Shown: positions 7,878-16,103, numbered from the stretch's first letter. The stretch: 32,768 nucleotides of DNA from Spirochaetota bacterium (GCA_023406985.1 JAEXTK010000073.1:1-32768); one strand, 5' to 3'. Notes: generated by a model not told the origin, from the sequence alone. A program made the numbers and translations.

Positions 7878-8951
7878 TCAGGCGGAGACCGGCGCTCCCT
7901 TCACGAGGCCGAGCTTGAGGAGGCTCTCGGCCGTGGCGACGGCCGCCTCCTCCCGCGGCCGCGGCGTCCAGCCGAGGAGCCGGCGCGCCTTGTCCGCGGT
8001 GACGTCCTTCGGCTTCCCCAATTCGGGAACGACCAGGGCGATGGAGGGGTCGAGCAGCGCGGCGACCCGGAGGACCCAGTCCGGGATGACGCGGGTCGGC
8101 ACTCGCCGGCCGGCCGGCCCCAGGCGGGCCTTCAGCGCGAGCGCGAGGTCCCGCGCGCTGATGGGCGATCCGGCGACGGCGAGGAAGCGTTCGCCCGCGG
8201 CCGCGGGATTGGTCATGGCGCGCAGGTGGAGATCGGCGACGTCGCGCACGTCCACCACCCCGAGCGCGAGGTTCGGAAGTCCGGGCACGGAGCCCTCCAG
8301 GAGCCTCTGCACGAGCTGGATGGAGGAGGAATAATCCGCGGAGAGCACCGGACCGAGCACGGCGACCGGATTGACGACCGCAAGCTCCAGCTTCCCGCCT
8401 TCCCGCGCCATGAAGTCCCAGGCCGCGCGCTCGGCCAAGGTCTTGGACTTGGTGTAGGGGCTGACGCCCGCCCCGTCCACGTCCGTCCAATCCGCTTCCG
8501 TGAACGGCCGGCCGGTCGGCGCCCTGCCGTAGCCGATCGCGGCGAAGGACGACGTCATCACCACCCGCTTGACGCCGGCGCCGCGCGCCGCGGCGTCGCG
8601 GGCGGCGCGGAGGACCCGGAGGGCTCCCTCCCGCGCGGGGACGATGAGCTCGTTCTCGTCCTTCGGTTGGAGCGCGGGGAAGGGGGAAGCGACGTGGAGG
8701 ACGAAGGCGCATCCCGCTACCGCCGCGGGCCATCCGGCGTCCGCGGTCAAGTCGGCGACCGCGAACGAAAGGGCTCCCTCCGCGACGCCTTCGGCGACGC
8801 CGCCCGTCTTCACCATCGACCTGACGTCCGCCTCCCGTTCGGCCGATCTGACCGTAGCGCGCACCCGATAGCCCGCCTCCAAAAGACGGATTATGCAATG
8901 CGCGCCGATGAACCCCGAACCGCCCGTCACGAGCACCAATTCCCCGCCCAT
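7878..8951 (-). CDS. NAD(P)-dependent epimerase / dihydroflavonol-4-reductase-like extended SDR
   Basis: A 357-residue extended short-chain dehydrogenase. The cofactor loop is TGGSGFIG (9-16) and the catalytic set is Ser134/135 (VVMTSSFAA) with Tyr166 and Lys170 (YTKSK). HVASPF and FTEADWTD are typical of the dihydroflavonol/cinnamoyl-CoA-reductase-like branch, so carbonyl reduction is more likely than sugar epimerisation. The start follows GAGGAGG. The leader also contains a GC hairpin (8971-8984, GGCGC-CCAG-GCGCC). It is transcribed alone, convergent with the MDR operon. The natural substrate is unknown. Confidence 0.88.
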   Translation of the reverse strand: MGGELVLVTGGSGFIGAHCIIRLLEAGYRVRATVRSAEREADVRSMVKTGGVAEGVAEGALSFAVADLTADAGWPAAVAGCAFVLHVASPFPALQPKDENELIVPAREGALRVLRAARDAAARGAGVKRVVMTSSFAAIGYGRAPTGRPFTEADWTDVDGAGVSPYTKSKTLAERAAWDFMAREGGKLELAVVNPVAVLGPVLSADYSSSIQLVQRLLEGSVPGLPNLALGVVDVRDVADLHLRAMTNPAAAGERFLAVAGSPISARDLALALKARLGPAGRRVPTRVIPDWVLRVAALLDPSIALVVPELGKPKDVTADKARRLLGWTPRPREEAAVATAESLLKLGLVKGAPVSA

Positions 8952-9113
8952 CCGTACCTCCTCGGCCCTTGGCGCCCAGGCGCCGCGGCCCTCTCAAAGA
9001 TACGATAGCGCGGCAGAGCCGGAACGCGGAATCGCCCCGTTTGATTAAAATCGATCGTTCCCGTAGTACGCCCGCGGCGGATCGTATAGCCTCATCCGAA
9101 AGGCGGTACAAAA

Positions 9114-9563
9114 ATGAGCGTACGATCCGATTTCGCGGTGAGCTGCTTCGGCGGCGGCTTCAATTGTTCCCAGTCGGTCCTGCTCTCCCATTGCGAGGAG
9201 CTCGGCCTGGAAAAGGAAACGGCCTTGAAGCTCGCCTGCGGCTTCGGCGGCGGCATGGCCCTGACGGGAGAGGCCTGCGGCGCGGTGACGGGGGCGCTGA
9301 TGCTGATCGGCCTCAAATACGGCAAGTGCAAGCCCGAGGACAACGCGGCCAAGGAGAAGACCTACGCGCTCGTGCGCGAGTTCTCGGAGCGCTTCGCATC
9401 GATGAACGGCTCGATCAACTGCACCGAGCTCGTCGGCTACGACCTCAGCGACGCAGCGGCGCACGCGGCGGCCCGCGATGCCGGCGTGTTCAAGACGGTG
9501 TGCCCGCGGCTCGTGAAGGAGTCGGTGGAGCTGGTGGAGCGTATCCTGGGGTTAGTGTCCTGA
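9114..9563 (+). CDS. C_GCAxxG_C_C family redox protein
   Basis: A 149-residue soluble protein of the C_GCAxxG_C_C family, named for conserved cysteines and often found near redox or metal-reduction genes in anaerobes (family knowledge). Visible cysteines are Cys18 (FNCSQS), Cys42 (ACGFGGGM), Cys55 in CGAVTG, Cys103 (INCTEL) and Cys130 (TVCPRL), all in the family positions. Cys11, Cys27 and Cys72 are extra. No signal peptide. The start is the ATG at 9114; the ribosome site is weak (AAAGGCGG at 9099-9106). It stands alone, divergent from the epimerase. Function is unproven; a metal- or disulfide-based redox role is inference. Confidence 0.87.
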   Translation: MSVRSDFAVSCFGGGFNCSQSVLLSHCEELGLEKETALKLACGFGGGMALTGEACGAVTGALMLIGLKYGKCKPEDNAAKEKTYALVREFSERFASMNGSINCTELVGYDLSDAAAHAAARDAGVFKTVCPRLVKESVELVERILGLVS

Positions 9564-9589
9564 AGCTTTGGGGAAACGGCGGACCGGAT

Positions 9590-9606
9590 GGCGGGCGCGG
9601 CCTGCC
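9590..9606 (+). terminator. weak GC hairpin after the C_GCAxxG_C_C gene
   Basis: GGCGGGC-GCG-GCCTGCC can form 7 pairs (one G-U). It lies between two convergent genes. No T-run follows, so it is at best a weak or Rho-assisted terminator. Confidence 0.25.
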
Positions 9607-9664
9607 GTGACGCCCTCCCCCGAAGGCCCCATCCCCAATCTTCGTGACACCGACCGCGGGCGCT

Positions 9665-10030
9665 TCATTTCCCGCGGCGACGTTCCATCGCGTCCAGGCG
9701 CTCCGCCATTCGGTTCACCCGTTGTTCGATCGAATGGAGTATCCAGAATTGGAAATGGTTGAACCGGATGGAGGAATCGACCATCAGGATGAGCTTGAAG
9801 GAAACCAGGAAGAGGCCGATTTCCAGCGATACGAACCCTTCGAAGGGTTTGATCGTCAACTGCAGGCCGCACAGGACGCCCGCGGCGATGAAGAGCGAAT
9901 AGTTGAGGGCGCGGTGGAGGCGGTTATCCCCGAGCGCCTTGGTCCTCGCGAGGAGCCGGCGGAGTTCCTCGCCTTCTTCGGTATATCGTTGAAACTCGGC
10001 CGCGATTTCCGCGTCCCGTTCCGTGTCCAT
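9665..10030 (-). CDS. small membrane protein, unknown function
   Basis: A 121-residue protein I do not recognise. Residues 1-40 are charged and probably helical (coiled-coil-like, EFQRYTEEGEELRRLLAR). They are followed by a TM hairpin (about 43-59 and 69-88), with an amphipathic tail rich in Arg/Glu (QRVNRMAERLDAMERRR). Both ends are probably cytoplasmic. A good ribosome site (GGAGG at 10035-10039) precedes the ATG. It lies 44 bp downstream of the TetR gene in the same direction, so it is probably co-transcribed with, and perhaps controlled by, that regulator. Confidence 0.72.
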   Translation of the reverse strand: MDTERDAEIAAEFQRYTEEGEELRRLLARTKALGDNRLHRALNYSLFIAAGVLCGLQLTIKPFEGFVSLEIGLFLVSFKLILMVDSSIRFNHFQFWILHSIEQRVNRMAERLDAMERRRGK

Positions 10031-10074
10031 ATGACCTCCAGAGCGCTCCGACTACGCGCCTGGAGAAGGACGCG

Positions 10075-10686
10075 TCAGCGCTTCGGTTCGTGCTGCACGG
10101 CGGCCATGATCCATTCGCCCTGGAAGGCCACGCCCTCCTTCACGAGGTCGAAGGCCGCGTCCGTAATGCACCAATCCAAAAATACGGCGCGGGCCGACCG
10201 ATTGAAAAGCAGCGCCATGCGGCGGGCATCCATATCCGTGCGGAATTCTCCGGCCTCCTGACCCTCCGCCATGATCTCCGCGACTATCGCGACCCACTGC
10301 CGCTCTTCTTTCGTGATGATCTTGTCCGAACCCGGTTGGATGGTCTGGTTGGCGTAGAGGATCTTGAGGTTGGAAAGGCCGATCACGTCGCGCACGTAGC
10401 GCATTTGGGCGCGCGTGAAGGCGAGCAGCTTCTCCCGCGCGGTCTTGTGGCGCTTGAGGTTCTTGGCCGCGTATTCGGCGTAGTACTCGTCGATCTTCCA
10501 GAATTCGTCCACGATGATGTCGCTCTTCGTGGAGAAATAGGTGTAAAAGCTGCCCTTCGCGACGCCGGCGCGGCTCGTGATCTCTTCGATCGTCACCGAG
10601 TCGAAGCCCTTCTCGTCGAAGAGCTTGAGCGCGCTGTCCATGATCGCGTCCTTGGTGCGCTGCGCCGTCCTGCTCAATTTTTCCAT
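10075..10686 (-). CDS. TetR/AcrR-family transcriptional regulator
   Basis: A 203-residue repressor. The N-terminal helix-turn-helix (about 33-52, IEEITSRAGVAKGSFYTYFS) is canonical for TetR; the ligand domain is about 60-203. I place the start at the ATG at 10686 (MEKLSRTAQR), the normal distance before the HTH. An upstream in-frame ATG at 10722 would add 12 unrelated residues (MHGRAVVLLCPY) and overlaps promoter-like DNA. No Shine-Dalgarno precedes 10686, fitting a leaderless transcript. It heads a two-gene unit with the small membrane protein. Its ligand is unknown. Confidence 0.9.
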   Translation of the reverse strand: MEKLSRTAQRTKDAIMDSALKLFDEKGFDSVTIEEITSRAGVAKGSFYTYFSTKSDIIVDEFWKIDEYYAEYAAKNLKRHKTAREKLLAFTRAQMRYVRDVIGLSNLKILYANQTIQPGSDKIITKEERQWVAIVAEIMAEGQEAGEFRTDMDARRMALLFNRSARAVFLDWCITDAAFDLVKEGVAFQGEWIMAAVQHEPKR

Positions 10687-10694
10687 GTAGGGAC

Positions 10695-10724
10695 AGAGTA
10701 GTACAACCGCGCGACCATGCACAA
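10695..10724 (-). promoter_or_regulatory. candidate promoter for the TetR gene
   Basis: On the minus strand TTGTGC (10724-10719), an 18-bp spacer and TACTCT (10700-10695). The expected start is about 10688, next to the ATG at 10686, implying a leaderless message. Confidence 0.38.
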
Positions 10725-10765
10725 TACCGCCGGCGGATCGCCGCCGCGGGCCGTTCGGGACCGCG

Positions 10766-10782
10766 GCGGCCTCCGAGGCCGC
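10766..10782 (-). terminator. GC hairpin downstream of the lactate operon
   Basis: GCGGCCT-CGG-AGGCCGC on the minus strand is a perfect 7-bp stem with a 3-nt loop, 11 bp past the lctD stop. There is no U-run, so it may end transcription weakly or protect the mRNA 3' end. Confidence 0.4.
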
Positions 10783-10793
10783 TGAGGCCGGTT

Positions 10794-12227
10794 CTAGGCG
10801 TCGACCAGATCAAATATCTTCCCCGGGTTCATGATGTTCGCGGGGTCCCAGGCGCGCTTGACGGCGCGCATGAGCTCCAGCTCCACCGGGTCGATGAGCT
10901 CCGCGAGGTACGATTTCCGCTTGATGCCGATGCCGTGCTCGCCCGAGATCTTGCCGCCCAGGTCCGCGACGATCCGGTACAGCTCGCGCAGGCACTTCGG
11001 TTCGTCCTCGTGCCACTTTTCCATGGCGGAGGCGGGGTCCTTGACCAGGGTGGCATGGAGGTTGCCGTCGCCCGCGTGGCCGTAGCACGGGATCTTCATC
11101 CCGTATTTCGCGCTGAGCCGCTCCAGCTCGGGGATGATTTCCGGGATCTTGGCCGTCGGCACCACGATGTCCTCCAGGCTCTGGATGGGGCTGTAGACCT
11201 TGAAGGCTTCGGCGATGTTGCGCCGGACGTTCCAGATGCGCTCCATCGTGTTCCGGTCCTCGGCCACGTACACCTCGATGGCGCCGTGCTGCTCGCAGAG
11301 TTCGCCGACGGCGATGAGGTCCGCCTCGACCTGCTGCGGATTCGTCCCATCCAGCTCGATGAGGAGCATGGCCCCCGCCTCTTCGTAAGGGAGGCTCTCG
11401 TTGAGATATTCGCAGCTCGTGCGGATGGAGAGCTGGTCCATGAACTCGATGCTGGTCGGTACGGCGCCCTTGGCCATGATCACCGGCACCACGTCGATGG
11501 CCTCGCGGGGGGTCTTGAAGAGCACGAGGAGGTCCGACTTGGCCGTCGGGTACCCGATGAGCTTGATGATCGCCTTCGTCACGATGCCGAGGGTTCCCTC
11601 GGATCCGACCACGAGCGCCTTCAGGTCGTAGCCGGACACGTCCTTGGAGAGCTTCCCGCCGAGCTGGACCACGTCGCCTTGCGGCGTCACGAGTTCGAGC
11701 CCCTGGACGTAGCGGCCGGTGACGCCGTACTTCACCGCCTTGCCGCCGCCCGCGTTCTCGGCGATGTTGCCGCCGATCATGCACGTCTGGAGGCTCATGG
11801 GGTAGCCGGCGAAGAAGAGGCCGCGCTCCTGGACGTAGTTGGCCAGGTCGTTCGTGACCATGCCGGCCTCCACGACCGCGACCATGTTGTCCACGTCCAG
11901 CTCGATGAGCTTGTTCATCTTCTCGAGCGACAGCAGGATGCCGCCGAACTGGGGGATGGCGCCGCCGGAAAGGCCGGAGCCCGCGCCGCGGGGCGTGATC
12001 GGGATGCGCTCGCGATTCGCGAGCTTCACGATCGCCGCCACTTCTTCCGTGGAGGTCGCCAAGACCACGACTTCCGGCAGGTGGCCGTATTCCTCGGCGT
12101 TCGTCTCGTCGTGGGAATAGGCCTCTATCTTTTCCTCGTCCACGAGGACGTTCTTCGCGCCGACGATCCGGCGCAGTTCCTCGAGCACCGCGGGCGTCAC
12201 CGCCGCGTACGGGTGATGCTTGCTCAT
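10794..12227 (-). CDS. lctD: FAD-linked D-lactate dehydrogenase / glycolate oxidase GlcD family (LctD-like)
   Basis: A 477-residue cytoplasmic flavoenzyme that oxidises a 2-hydroxyacid, most likely lactate to pyruvate. The N-terminal PCMH-type FAD domain (about 45-225) has PRGAGSGLSGGA (79-90) and GGNIAENAGGGKAVKYG (152-168). The C-terminal cap and active-site region has YGHAGDGNLHA (about 382-392) and SGEHGIGIKRK. The length matches LctD of Acetobacterium woodii (family knowledge). It lies 1 bp after etfA, with its ribosome site (AAGGAGG) inside the etfA 3' end, so it is tightly coupled to the ETF genes. GlcE/GlcF partners are absent, so electrons should go to the ETF instead. The preferred stereoisomer cannot be read from sequence. 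Confidence 0.9.
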   Translation of the reverse strand: MSKHHPYAAVTPAVLEELRRIVGAKNVLVDEEKIEAYSHDETNAEEYGHLPEVVVLATSTEEVAAIVKLANRERIPITPRGAGSGLSGGAIPQFGGILLSLEKMNKLIELDVDNMVAVVEAGMVTNDLANYVQERGLFFAGYPMSLQTCMIGGNIAENAGGGKAVKYGVTGRYVQGLELVTPQGDVVQLGGKLSKDVSGYDLKALVVGSEGTLGIVTKAIIKLIGYPTAKSDLLVLFKTPREAIDVVPVIMAKGAVPTSIEFMDQLSIRTSCEYLNESLPYEEAGAMLLIELDGTNPQQVEADLIAVGELCEQHGAIEVYVAEDRNTMERIWNVRRNIAEAFKVYSPIQSLEDIVVPTAKIPEIIPELERLSAKYGMKIPCYGHAGDGNLHATLVKDPASAMEKWHEDEPKCLRELYRIVADLGGKISGEHGIGIKRKSYLAELIDPVELELMRAVKRAWDPANIMNPGKIFDLVDA

Positions 12228-12228
12228 C

Positions 12229-13230
12229 TTATTTCGCCTCCTTCTTCCGCTGTTCCACGCGCCGGCGGAGCTCGGGCAGCACGGCGAACGCGTCGCCCAC
12301 GATGGCGAAGTCGGCGATCTTGTGCAGGTTCGCGTCCGGATCGGGGTTCACCGAAACGATGACCTCGCTCGTCTTGATGCCCGCGAGGTGCTGGATGGAG
12401 CCGGAGATGCCGGCGCCGATGTAGAGCTTGGGGGAAATGGTCTTGCCGGAGAGGCCGATCTGATGGGGATAGCCGATCCAGCCGCGGTCAACCGCCTCCC
12501 GGCTCGCGCCCACGACGCCGCCGAACGCTTCGGCGAGGCCGCGGAGCAGTTCGAAGTTGTCGCCCTTCTTCATGCCCTTTCCGCCCGCCACGACGACGTC
12601 CGCCTCTTCCACGTTGACGAAGTCCGCCCCGTCCTTCCGGTAGCCGAGCACGAAGACGCGGCCGTCGATCATGGAATCGTCCACCGGAACGGCGATGATC
12701 TTGCCGGTCCTCTCGGGATCGGCCGCGAGCGGCCGGGAAGACTTGGGCCTGACCGTCGCCATCTGGGGCCGGTGGTCCGGCGTCTTGATGGTCGCCATGA
12801 TGTTGCCGCCGATCGCCGGCCGGGTCTGGAGGAGGTTGCCCGTGCCCTCCTCTATATCGAGCTCGGTGCAGTCCGCCGTCAGCCCCGCGCGCACCTTGAT
12901 GGCCACGTAGGGCATGAGGGTCCGCCCCGACGAGGTGGCGGCCGCCAGGATGATGCTCGGCTGGTACGTCGTGATGATGCGCTGCAACACCCGCGCGTAA
13001 TTCTCGCAGACGAAGTTCTCGAGCCGCGGATCTTGGATCGAGTAGACCTCGTCGGCGCCGCGGCGGATGAGTTCCTCCATCGACTCGTCGCTCACACCGT
13101 GGCCGATGACCACGGACGCGAGTTTGGTGCCGAGCTTGTCGGCGAGCTTCCTGCCCCGGGAGAGCAGCTCGAAGGAGACGCCCTTGAGCCGTCCCTCATG
13201 TTGTTCTGCGATAGTCCATACGAAACTCAT
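12229..13230 (-). CDS. etfA: electron transfer flavoprotein alpha subunit
   Basis: A 333-residue FAD-binding ETF subunit. The C-terminal FAD domain carries SREAVDRGW (243-251), QIGLSGKTISP (257-267) and the family signature YIGAGISGSIQH (270-281). The N-terminal domain (1-190) pairs with EtfB. It has no N-terminal ferredoxin domain, unlike my recollection of the A. woodii LctC subunit. It is 12 bp downstream of etfB and 1 bp upstream of lctD. With these partners it should accept electrons from lactate dehydrogenase. Whether the complex couples lactate oxidation to NAD reduction using reduced ferredoxin (confurcation) is inference. Confidence 0.94.
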   Translation of the reverse strand: MSFVWTIAEQHEGRLKGVSFELLSRGRKLADKLGTKLASVVIGHGVSDESMEELIRRGADEVYSIQDPRLENFVCENYARVLQRIITTYQPSIILAAATSSGRTLMPYVAIKVRAGLTADCTELDIEEGTGNLLQTRPAIGGNIMATIKTPDHRPQMATVRPKSSRPLAADPERTGKIIAVPVDDSMIDGRVFVLGYRKDGADFVNVEEADVVVAGGKGMKKGDNFELLRGLAEAFGGVVGASREAVDRGWIGYPHQIGLSGKTISPKLYIGAGISGSIQHLAGIKTSEVIVSVNPDPDANLHKIADFAIVGDAFAVLPELRRRVEQRKKEAK

Positions 13231-13242
13231 GCTCGCTTCTCC

Positions 13243-14040
13243 TTACGCCAGGCCCTTCGCTTCCAGGAAGGCCATGAGCTGCCCCACCGCGTCGGCGACG
13301 CCTTCGTCGTCCAGGGCGCGCACCGTCTTCCCTCCGCGGGTGACCTTCGGGGTCTCGATCTTCACGACCTTCGTCGGCGAGCCCTTGAGCCCGAGGAAAG
13401 CCGGATCGACCTCCATGTTCTCCGAGCTGAAGACAGGAATCTCCAACTGTTTGGCGAACTTCTTGCCGCGCAGGGTCGGGAGCCGCGGAGAGGCGACCTC
13501 CTTCACCACGGTGAGGAGGGCGGGCAGCGGCACGGAGAGGAGCTGGTAACCGTCCTCCACGAGGCGCTCCAGGTTCATCTTCCCCCCGGCTATCCCGTCG
13601 ATGCGGGCCACGTAGGTCGCGAGCGGCAGGTCGAGCCAGGACGCGATGCCCGGACCGACCTGGGCCGTGTCGCCGTCCGTCGCGCGCTCCCCCGCTATCA
13701 CGAGGTCGAAGCCGCCGATCTTCCTGATGGCCTGGGCCAGGGTGTAGGAGGTGGCCCAGGTGTCCGAACCGCCGAATTTCTTGTCCGACACGAGGACCGC
13801 CTCGTCGCAGCCCATCGCGACCGCTTCCTTGAGCGCCTTGACGGCCTGCGGCGGCCCCATGGTGACGGCGACCACTTTTCCGCCGTACTGCTGCTTGAGC
13901 GCGAGCGCCGTTTCCACGGCGTACAGGTCCAGCGGATTGACGACGGTCTCCACTCCGGTGCGGATCACGGTCCCGGTCTCGCTATCCATCTTGACGTTGC
14001 TCGTCTCGGGGACTTGTTTTATGGGGACGATGATTTTCAA
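13243..14040 (-). CDS. etfB: electron transfer flavoprotein beta subunit (TTG start)
   Basis: A 265-residue ETF subunit opening MKIIVPIKQVP. Residues 35-46 (NPLDLYAVETAL) and 122-130 (DGDTAQVGP) are the nucleotide-site motifs. Their form resembles bifurcating-type EtfB, which holds a second FAD, rather than AMP-binding mitochondrial-type EtfB (family knowledge from memory). The first codon is TTG at 14040, with GGAGG 5 nt upstream (14046-14050). No in-frame ATG precedes the conserved start. It follows lctP by 78 bp, the only sizeable gap in the operon. The gap contains a loose GC-rich inverted repeat, which may set different expression of permease and enzyme. Confidence 0.94.
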   Translation of the reverse strand: MKIIVPIKQVPETSNVKMDSETGTVIRTGVETVVNPLDLYAVETALALKQQYGGKVVAVTMGPPQAVKALKEAVAMGCDEAVLVSDKKFGGSDTWATSYTLAQAIRKIGGFDLVIAGERATDGDTAQVGPGIASWLDLPLATYVARIDGIAGGKMNLERLVEDGYQLLSVPLPALLTVVKEVASPRLPTLRGKKFAKQLEIPVFSSENMEVDPAFLGLKGSPTKVVKIETPKVTRGGKTVRALDDEGVADAVGQLMAFLEAKGLA

Positions 14041-14118
14041 AGCGACCTCCGATTGCGTACCGCGCGGCGGGCACGCGCTCCGGTCGCGGGGACCGAGGCG
14101 CCTGCCGCCGAGAACGGC

Positions 14119-15798
14119 TTAGAACAGGCCGGGTACGAAGACTCCGGCGATGAGGGTTCCGACGACGCCCGCGATGATCGCGTAGATCGAGGCGGGGATC
14201 AGGTTGGTACGGATGATCTTGCCTTCCCGTCCGAGGACGCCCACCGTCGTGCACGCGGCGACGACGTTGTGTACGCAGATCATGTTGCCGGCCGCGCCGC
14301 CGATGACCTGGAGGGCCACGACGACGACCTTGGACAGGCCGGCGCTCGCGGCGACCTCGTACTGGAAGGTCGTGAACAGGATGTTGGACACCGTGTTGCT
14401 GCCCGTCATGAAGGCGCCGAGGATGCCGATGAAGGGGGCCACGAAGAACCAGATCGAAGCGAAGGCGGCGGCCGCCGCGCCCGAAAGCGCCTTGAGCATA
14501 TCCACGTAACCGGAGGCGTTGTGCCCCGAATTCCGCATGATGTTGACCATGCCGACCGCGAAGACCAGGGCGATGGTGGCGCTCACCATCTGTTTCAGGC
14601 TGCTCGCCCACGTCTCCGCCACCGTCTTCCGCTCCATCCGGTGGAGGAAGATGGTCACCACGGCGATGAGGATGAAGGGGATGGTGCCGGGAAGGTAGAG
14701 AACCTGCAGATTGTAGACGAGCGTGGTGCCCAGGATGCCCTTCCAGGCTAGGGTGACCGCGGGGGACGTGAAGAGCGCCTTGATGCCGAGGGCGGGGACG
14801 CGGGTGAGCACCAGGAGTCCCGCGACGAGGACGTAGGGAAGCCAAGCCAGGACCGGGTGCATCTTCGGCTTGCCGTCCTCCACGTCAGCCACGTCCAGGG
14901 TGCCGACCCAATCGGAGCCCCAGTATTTGCGATCGGCGAAGTCCCATGTCGTCTTGGGCATGAGGAAACCTGACTTTGCCGCGGTGATGGTTATGGCCAA
15001 GGCGATGAGCGCGCCGAGGAGCGAGGGCAGTTCCGGCCCCAGGAATATGGCGATGAGGAGATACGGAACCGTGAAGCTGAGCCCCGCGAAGAGGGCGAAG
15101 GGGAGGACCTGGAAACCTTCCTTGAAGCTCTTCTTCTCCCCGAACAGCTTGGTCATGATCAGGACGATGAGGAGCGGCATGAGGGTGCCGACCACCGCGT
15201 GGCCGGTCCCGACGTAGACGCCGACCTCGTGGATGAAGGTCTCCCAGGTCCAGCCGTACCGGCCGATGGAATCGCGGACGCCCTGGGAATCCAGGACGCG
15301 GGCGACGCCGCCCAGGATGGGCGTGCCGACGGCGCCGAAGCTGACCGGCGTGCTGTTGCCGACGAGGGCCAGGATGGCGGCCGCGAGGGGCGGGAAACCG
15401 AGGCTCACCATGAGCGGCCCGGCCAGGGCCGCGGGCGTTCCGAAGCCGGCGGCCCCCTCGATGAAGGCGCCGAAGAGGAACGCGATGATGATGGCCTGGA
15501 TGCGGCGGTCCCCGCTGATCCCGTAGAACGTGCTCTTGATGGTCCGGATCGCCCCGGAGTTCTTGAGCGTATTCATGAGCAGGATGGCGCCGAAGACGAT
15601 GATGAGGATGTTGAGGGCGTCCAGCGCTCCGGCGACCGTCGAGCCCGCGAGCCAGTTGAGCGGAACCCTCCAGACGACGACCGCGAGGACCAGGGCCAAC
15701 GCCCATCCGAGCGGCATGACCTTCTTCGCCGGCAAGTTCAGGGCGACCATGAGTACGATGACCAATAGTATCGGTAATGACGCGAATAACGCGAGCAT
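14119..15798 (-). CDS. lctP: L-lactate permease family transporter
   Basis: A 559-residue inner-membrane permease of the LctP/LldP family (lactate or glycolate uptake with H+). About 12-14 TM helices are visible. Family hallmarks are GAFIEGAAGFGTPAALAGP, GNSTPVSFGAVGTP and, near the C-terminus, TGSNTVSNILF with GAAGNMICVHNVVAACTTVG. The start is the ATG at 15798 (MLALFASLPILLV), 7 nt behind AGGAGG (15806-15811). An open frame extends 45 codons further upstream, but it is polar and covers the promoter. It is the first gene of lctP-etfB-etfA-lctD and supplies the substrate for LctD. Confidence 0.94.
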   Translation of the reverse strand: MLALFASLPILLVIVLMVALNLPAKKVMPLGWALALVLAVVVWRVPLNWLAGSTVAGALDALNILIIVFGAILLMNTLKNSGAIRTIKSTFYGISGDRRIQAIIIAFLFGAFIEGAAGFGTPAALAGPLMVSLGFPPLAAAILALVGNSTPVSFGAVGTPILGGVARVLDSQGVRDSIGRYGWTWETFIHEVGVYVGTGHAVVGTLMPLLIVLIMTKLFGEKKSFKEGFQVLPFALFAGLSFTVPYLLIAIFLGPELPSLLGALIALAITITAAKSGFLMPKTTWDFADRKYWGSDWVGTLDVADVEDGKPKMHPVLAWLPYVLVAGLLVLTRVPALGIKALFTSPAVTLAWKGILGTTLVYNLQVLYLPGTIPFILIAVVTIFLHRMERKTVAETWASSLKQMVSATIALVFAVGMVNIMRNSGHNASGYVDMLKALSGAAAAAFASIWFFVAPFIGILGAFMTGSNTVSNILFTTFQYEVAASAGLSKVVVVALQVIGGAAGNMICVHNVVAACTTVGVLGREGKIIRTNLIPASIYAIIAGVVGTLIAGVFVPGLF

Positions 15799-15873
15799 TC
15801 GATGACCTCCTGAGTTTCGTCCGCGGTCGGGGATGCCGGCATTCCCCTCGCGCGGATTCGAACACGTTAAGCC

Positions 15874-15902
15874 ATCGTAAAGCCGTTTTTGACTGCGGTC
15901 AA
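15874..15902 (-). promoter_or_regulatory. lctP operon promoter
   Basis: On the minus strand TTGACC (15902-15897), a 17-bp spacer and TACGAT (15879-15874). The expected start is near 15867, giving a leader of about 70 nt. The -35 box is the distal half of a palindrome, so a protein bound there would block RNA polymerase. Confidence 0.6.
15889..15902. promoter_or_regulatory. proximal operator of the lactate operon (TTGAC-N4-GTCAA)
   Basis: A perfect 5-4-5 palindrome, TTGACTGCGGTCAA, overlapping the -35 box of the lctP promoter. A near-identical site lies 31 bp further upstream. The binding protein is not encoded nearby. GntR-family LldR-type or CRP/FNR-type regulators are possibilities; the half-site differs from the FNR consensus TTGAT. 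Confidence 0.55.
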
Positions 15903-15919
15903 ATTTTATTTTAAAAAAT

Positions 15920-15933
15920 ATGACTACAGTCAA
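15920..15933. promoter_or_regulatory. distal operator of the lactate operon
   Basis: ATGACTACAGTCAA aligns with the proximal palindrome (9 of 10 arm bases match it; the core TGACT-AC-AGTCA is itself a perfect palindrome). The start-to-start distance is 31 bp, about three helical turns, placing both sites on the same DNA face as expected for cooperative binding. Confidence 0.5.
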
Positions 15934-16103
15934 TTATATAATTTTTTATTCTATATGTCAAATCACAATGAATCTCCGATTGATTGATTTAATTTGTTTG
16001 ATTGTAATGATATAAACAATTAAAGCTTATTACCTTATCATTTTTATAGATATAAATAGAACAAATATGAGTAACGAATTATCGACTTAATTCGATCCAT
16101 GAA

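Noticed and set aside
10723..10793. Intergenic small RNA or tRNA between the TetR gene and lctD
   Set aside because: Only a GC hairpin without U-run; no cloverleaf or promoter is visible.
12220..14751. 843-codon open frame on the plus strand across the lactate operon
   Set aside because: Antisense to three genes with clear motifs (LctD, EtfA, EtfB). Composition is low-complexity (His/Asp/Arg/Gly) and typical of a shadow.
15889..15902. Classical FNR box
   Set aside because: The arms are TTGAC/GTCAA, not TTGAT/ATCAA, so only the architecture matches.
15799..15933. 45-residue N-terminal extension of LctP
   Set aside because: It is polar, covers the promoter and operators, and a strong ribosome site marks the ATG at 15798.
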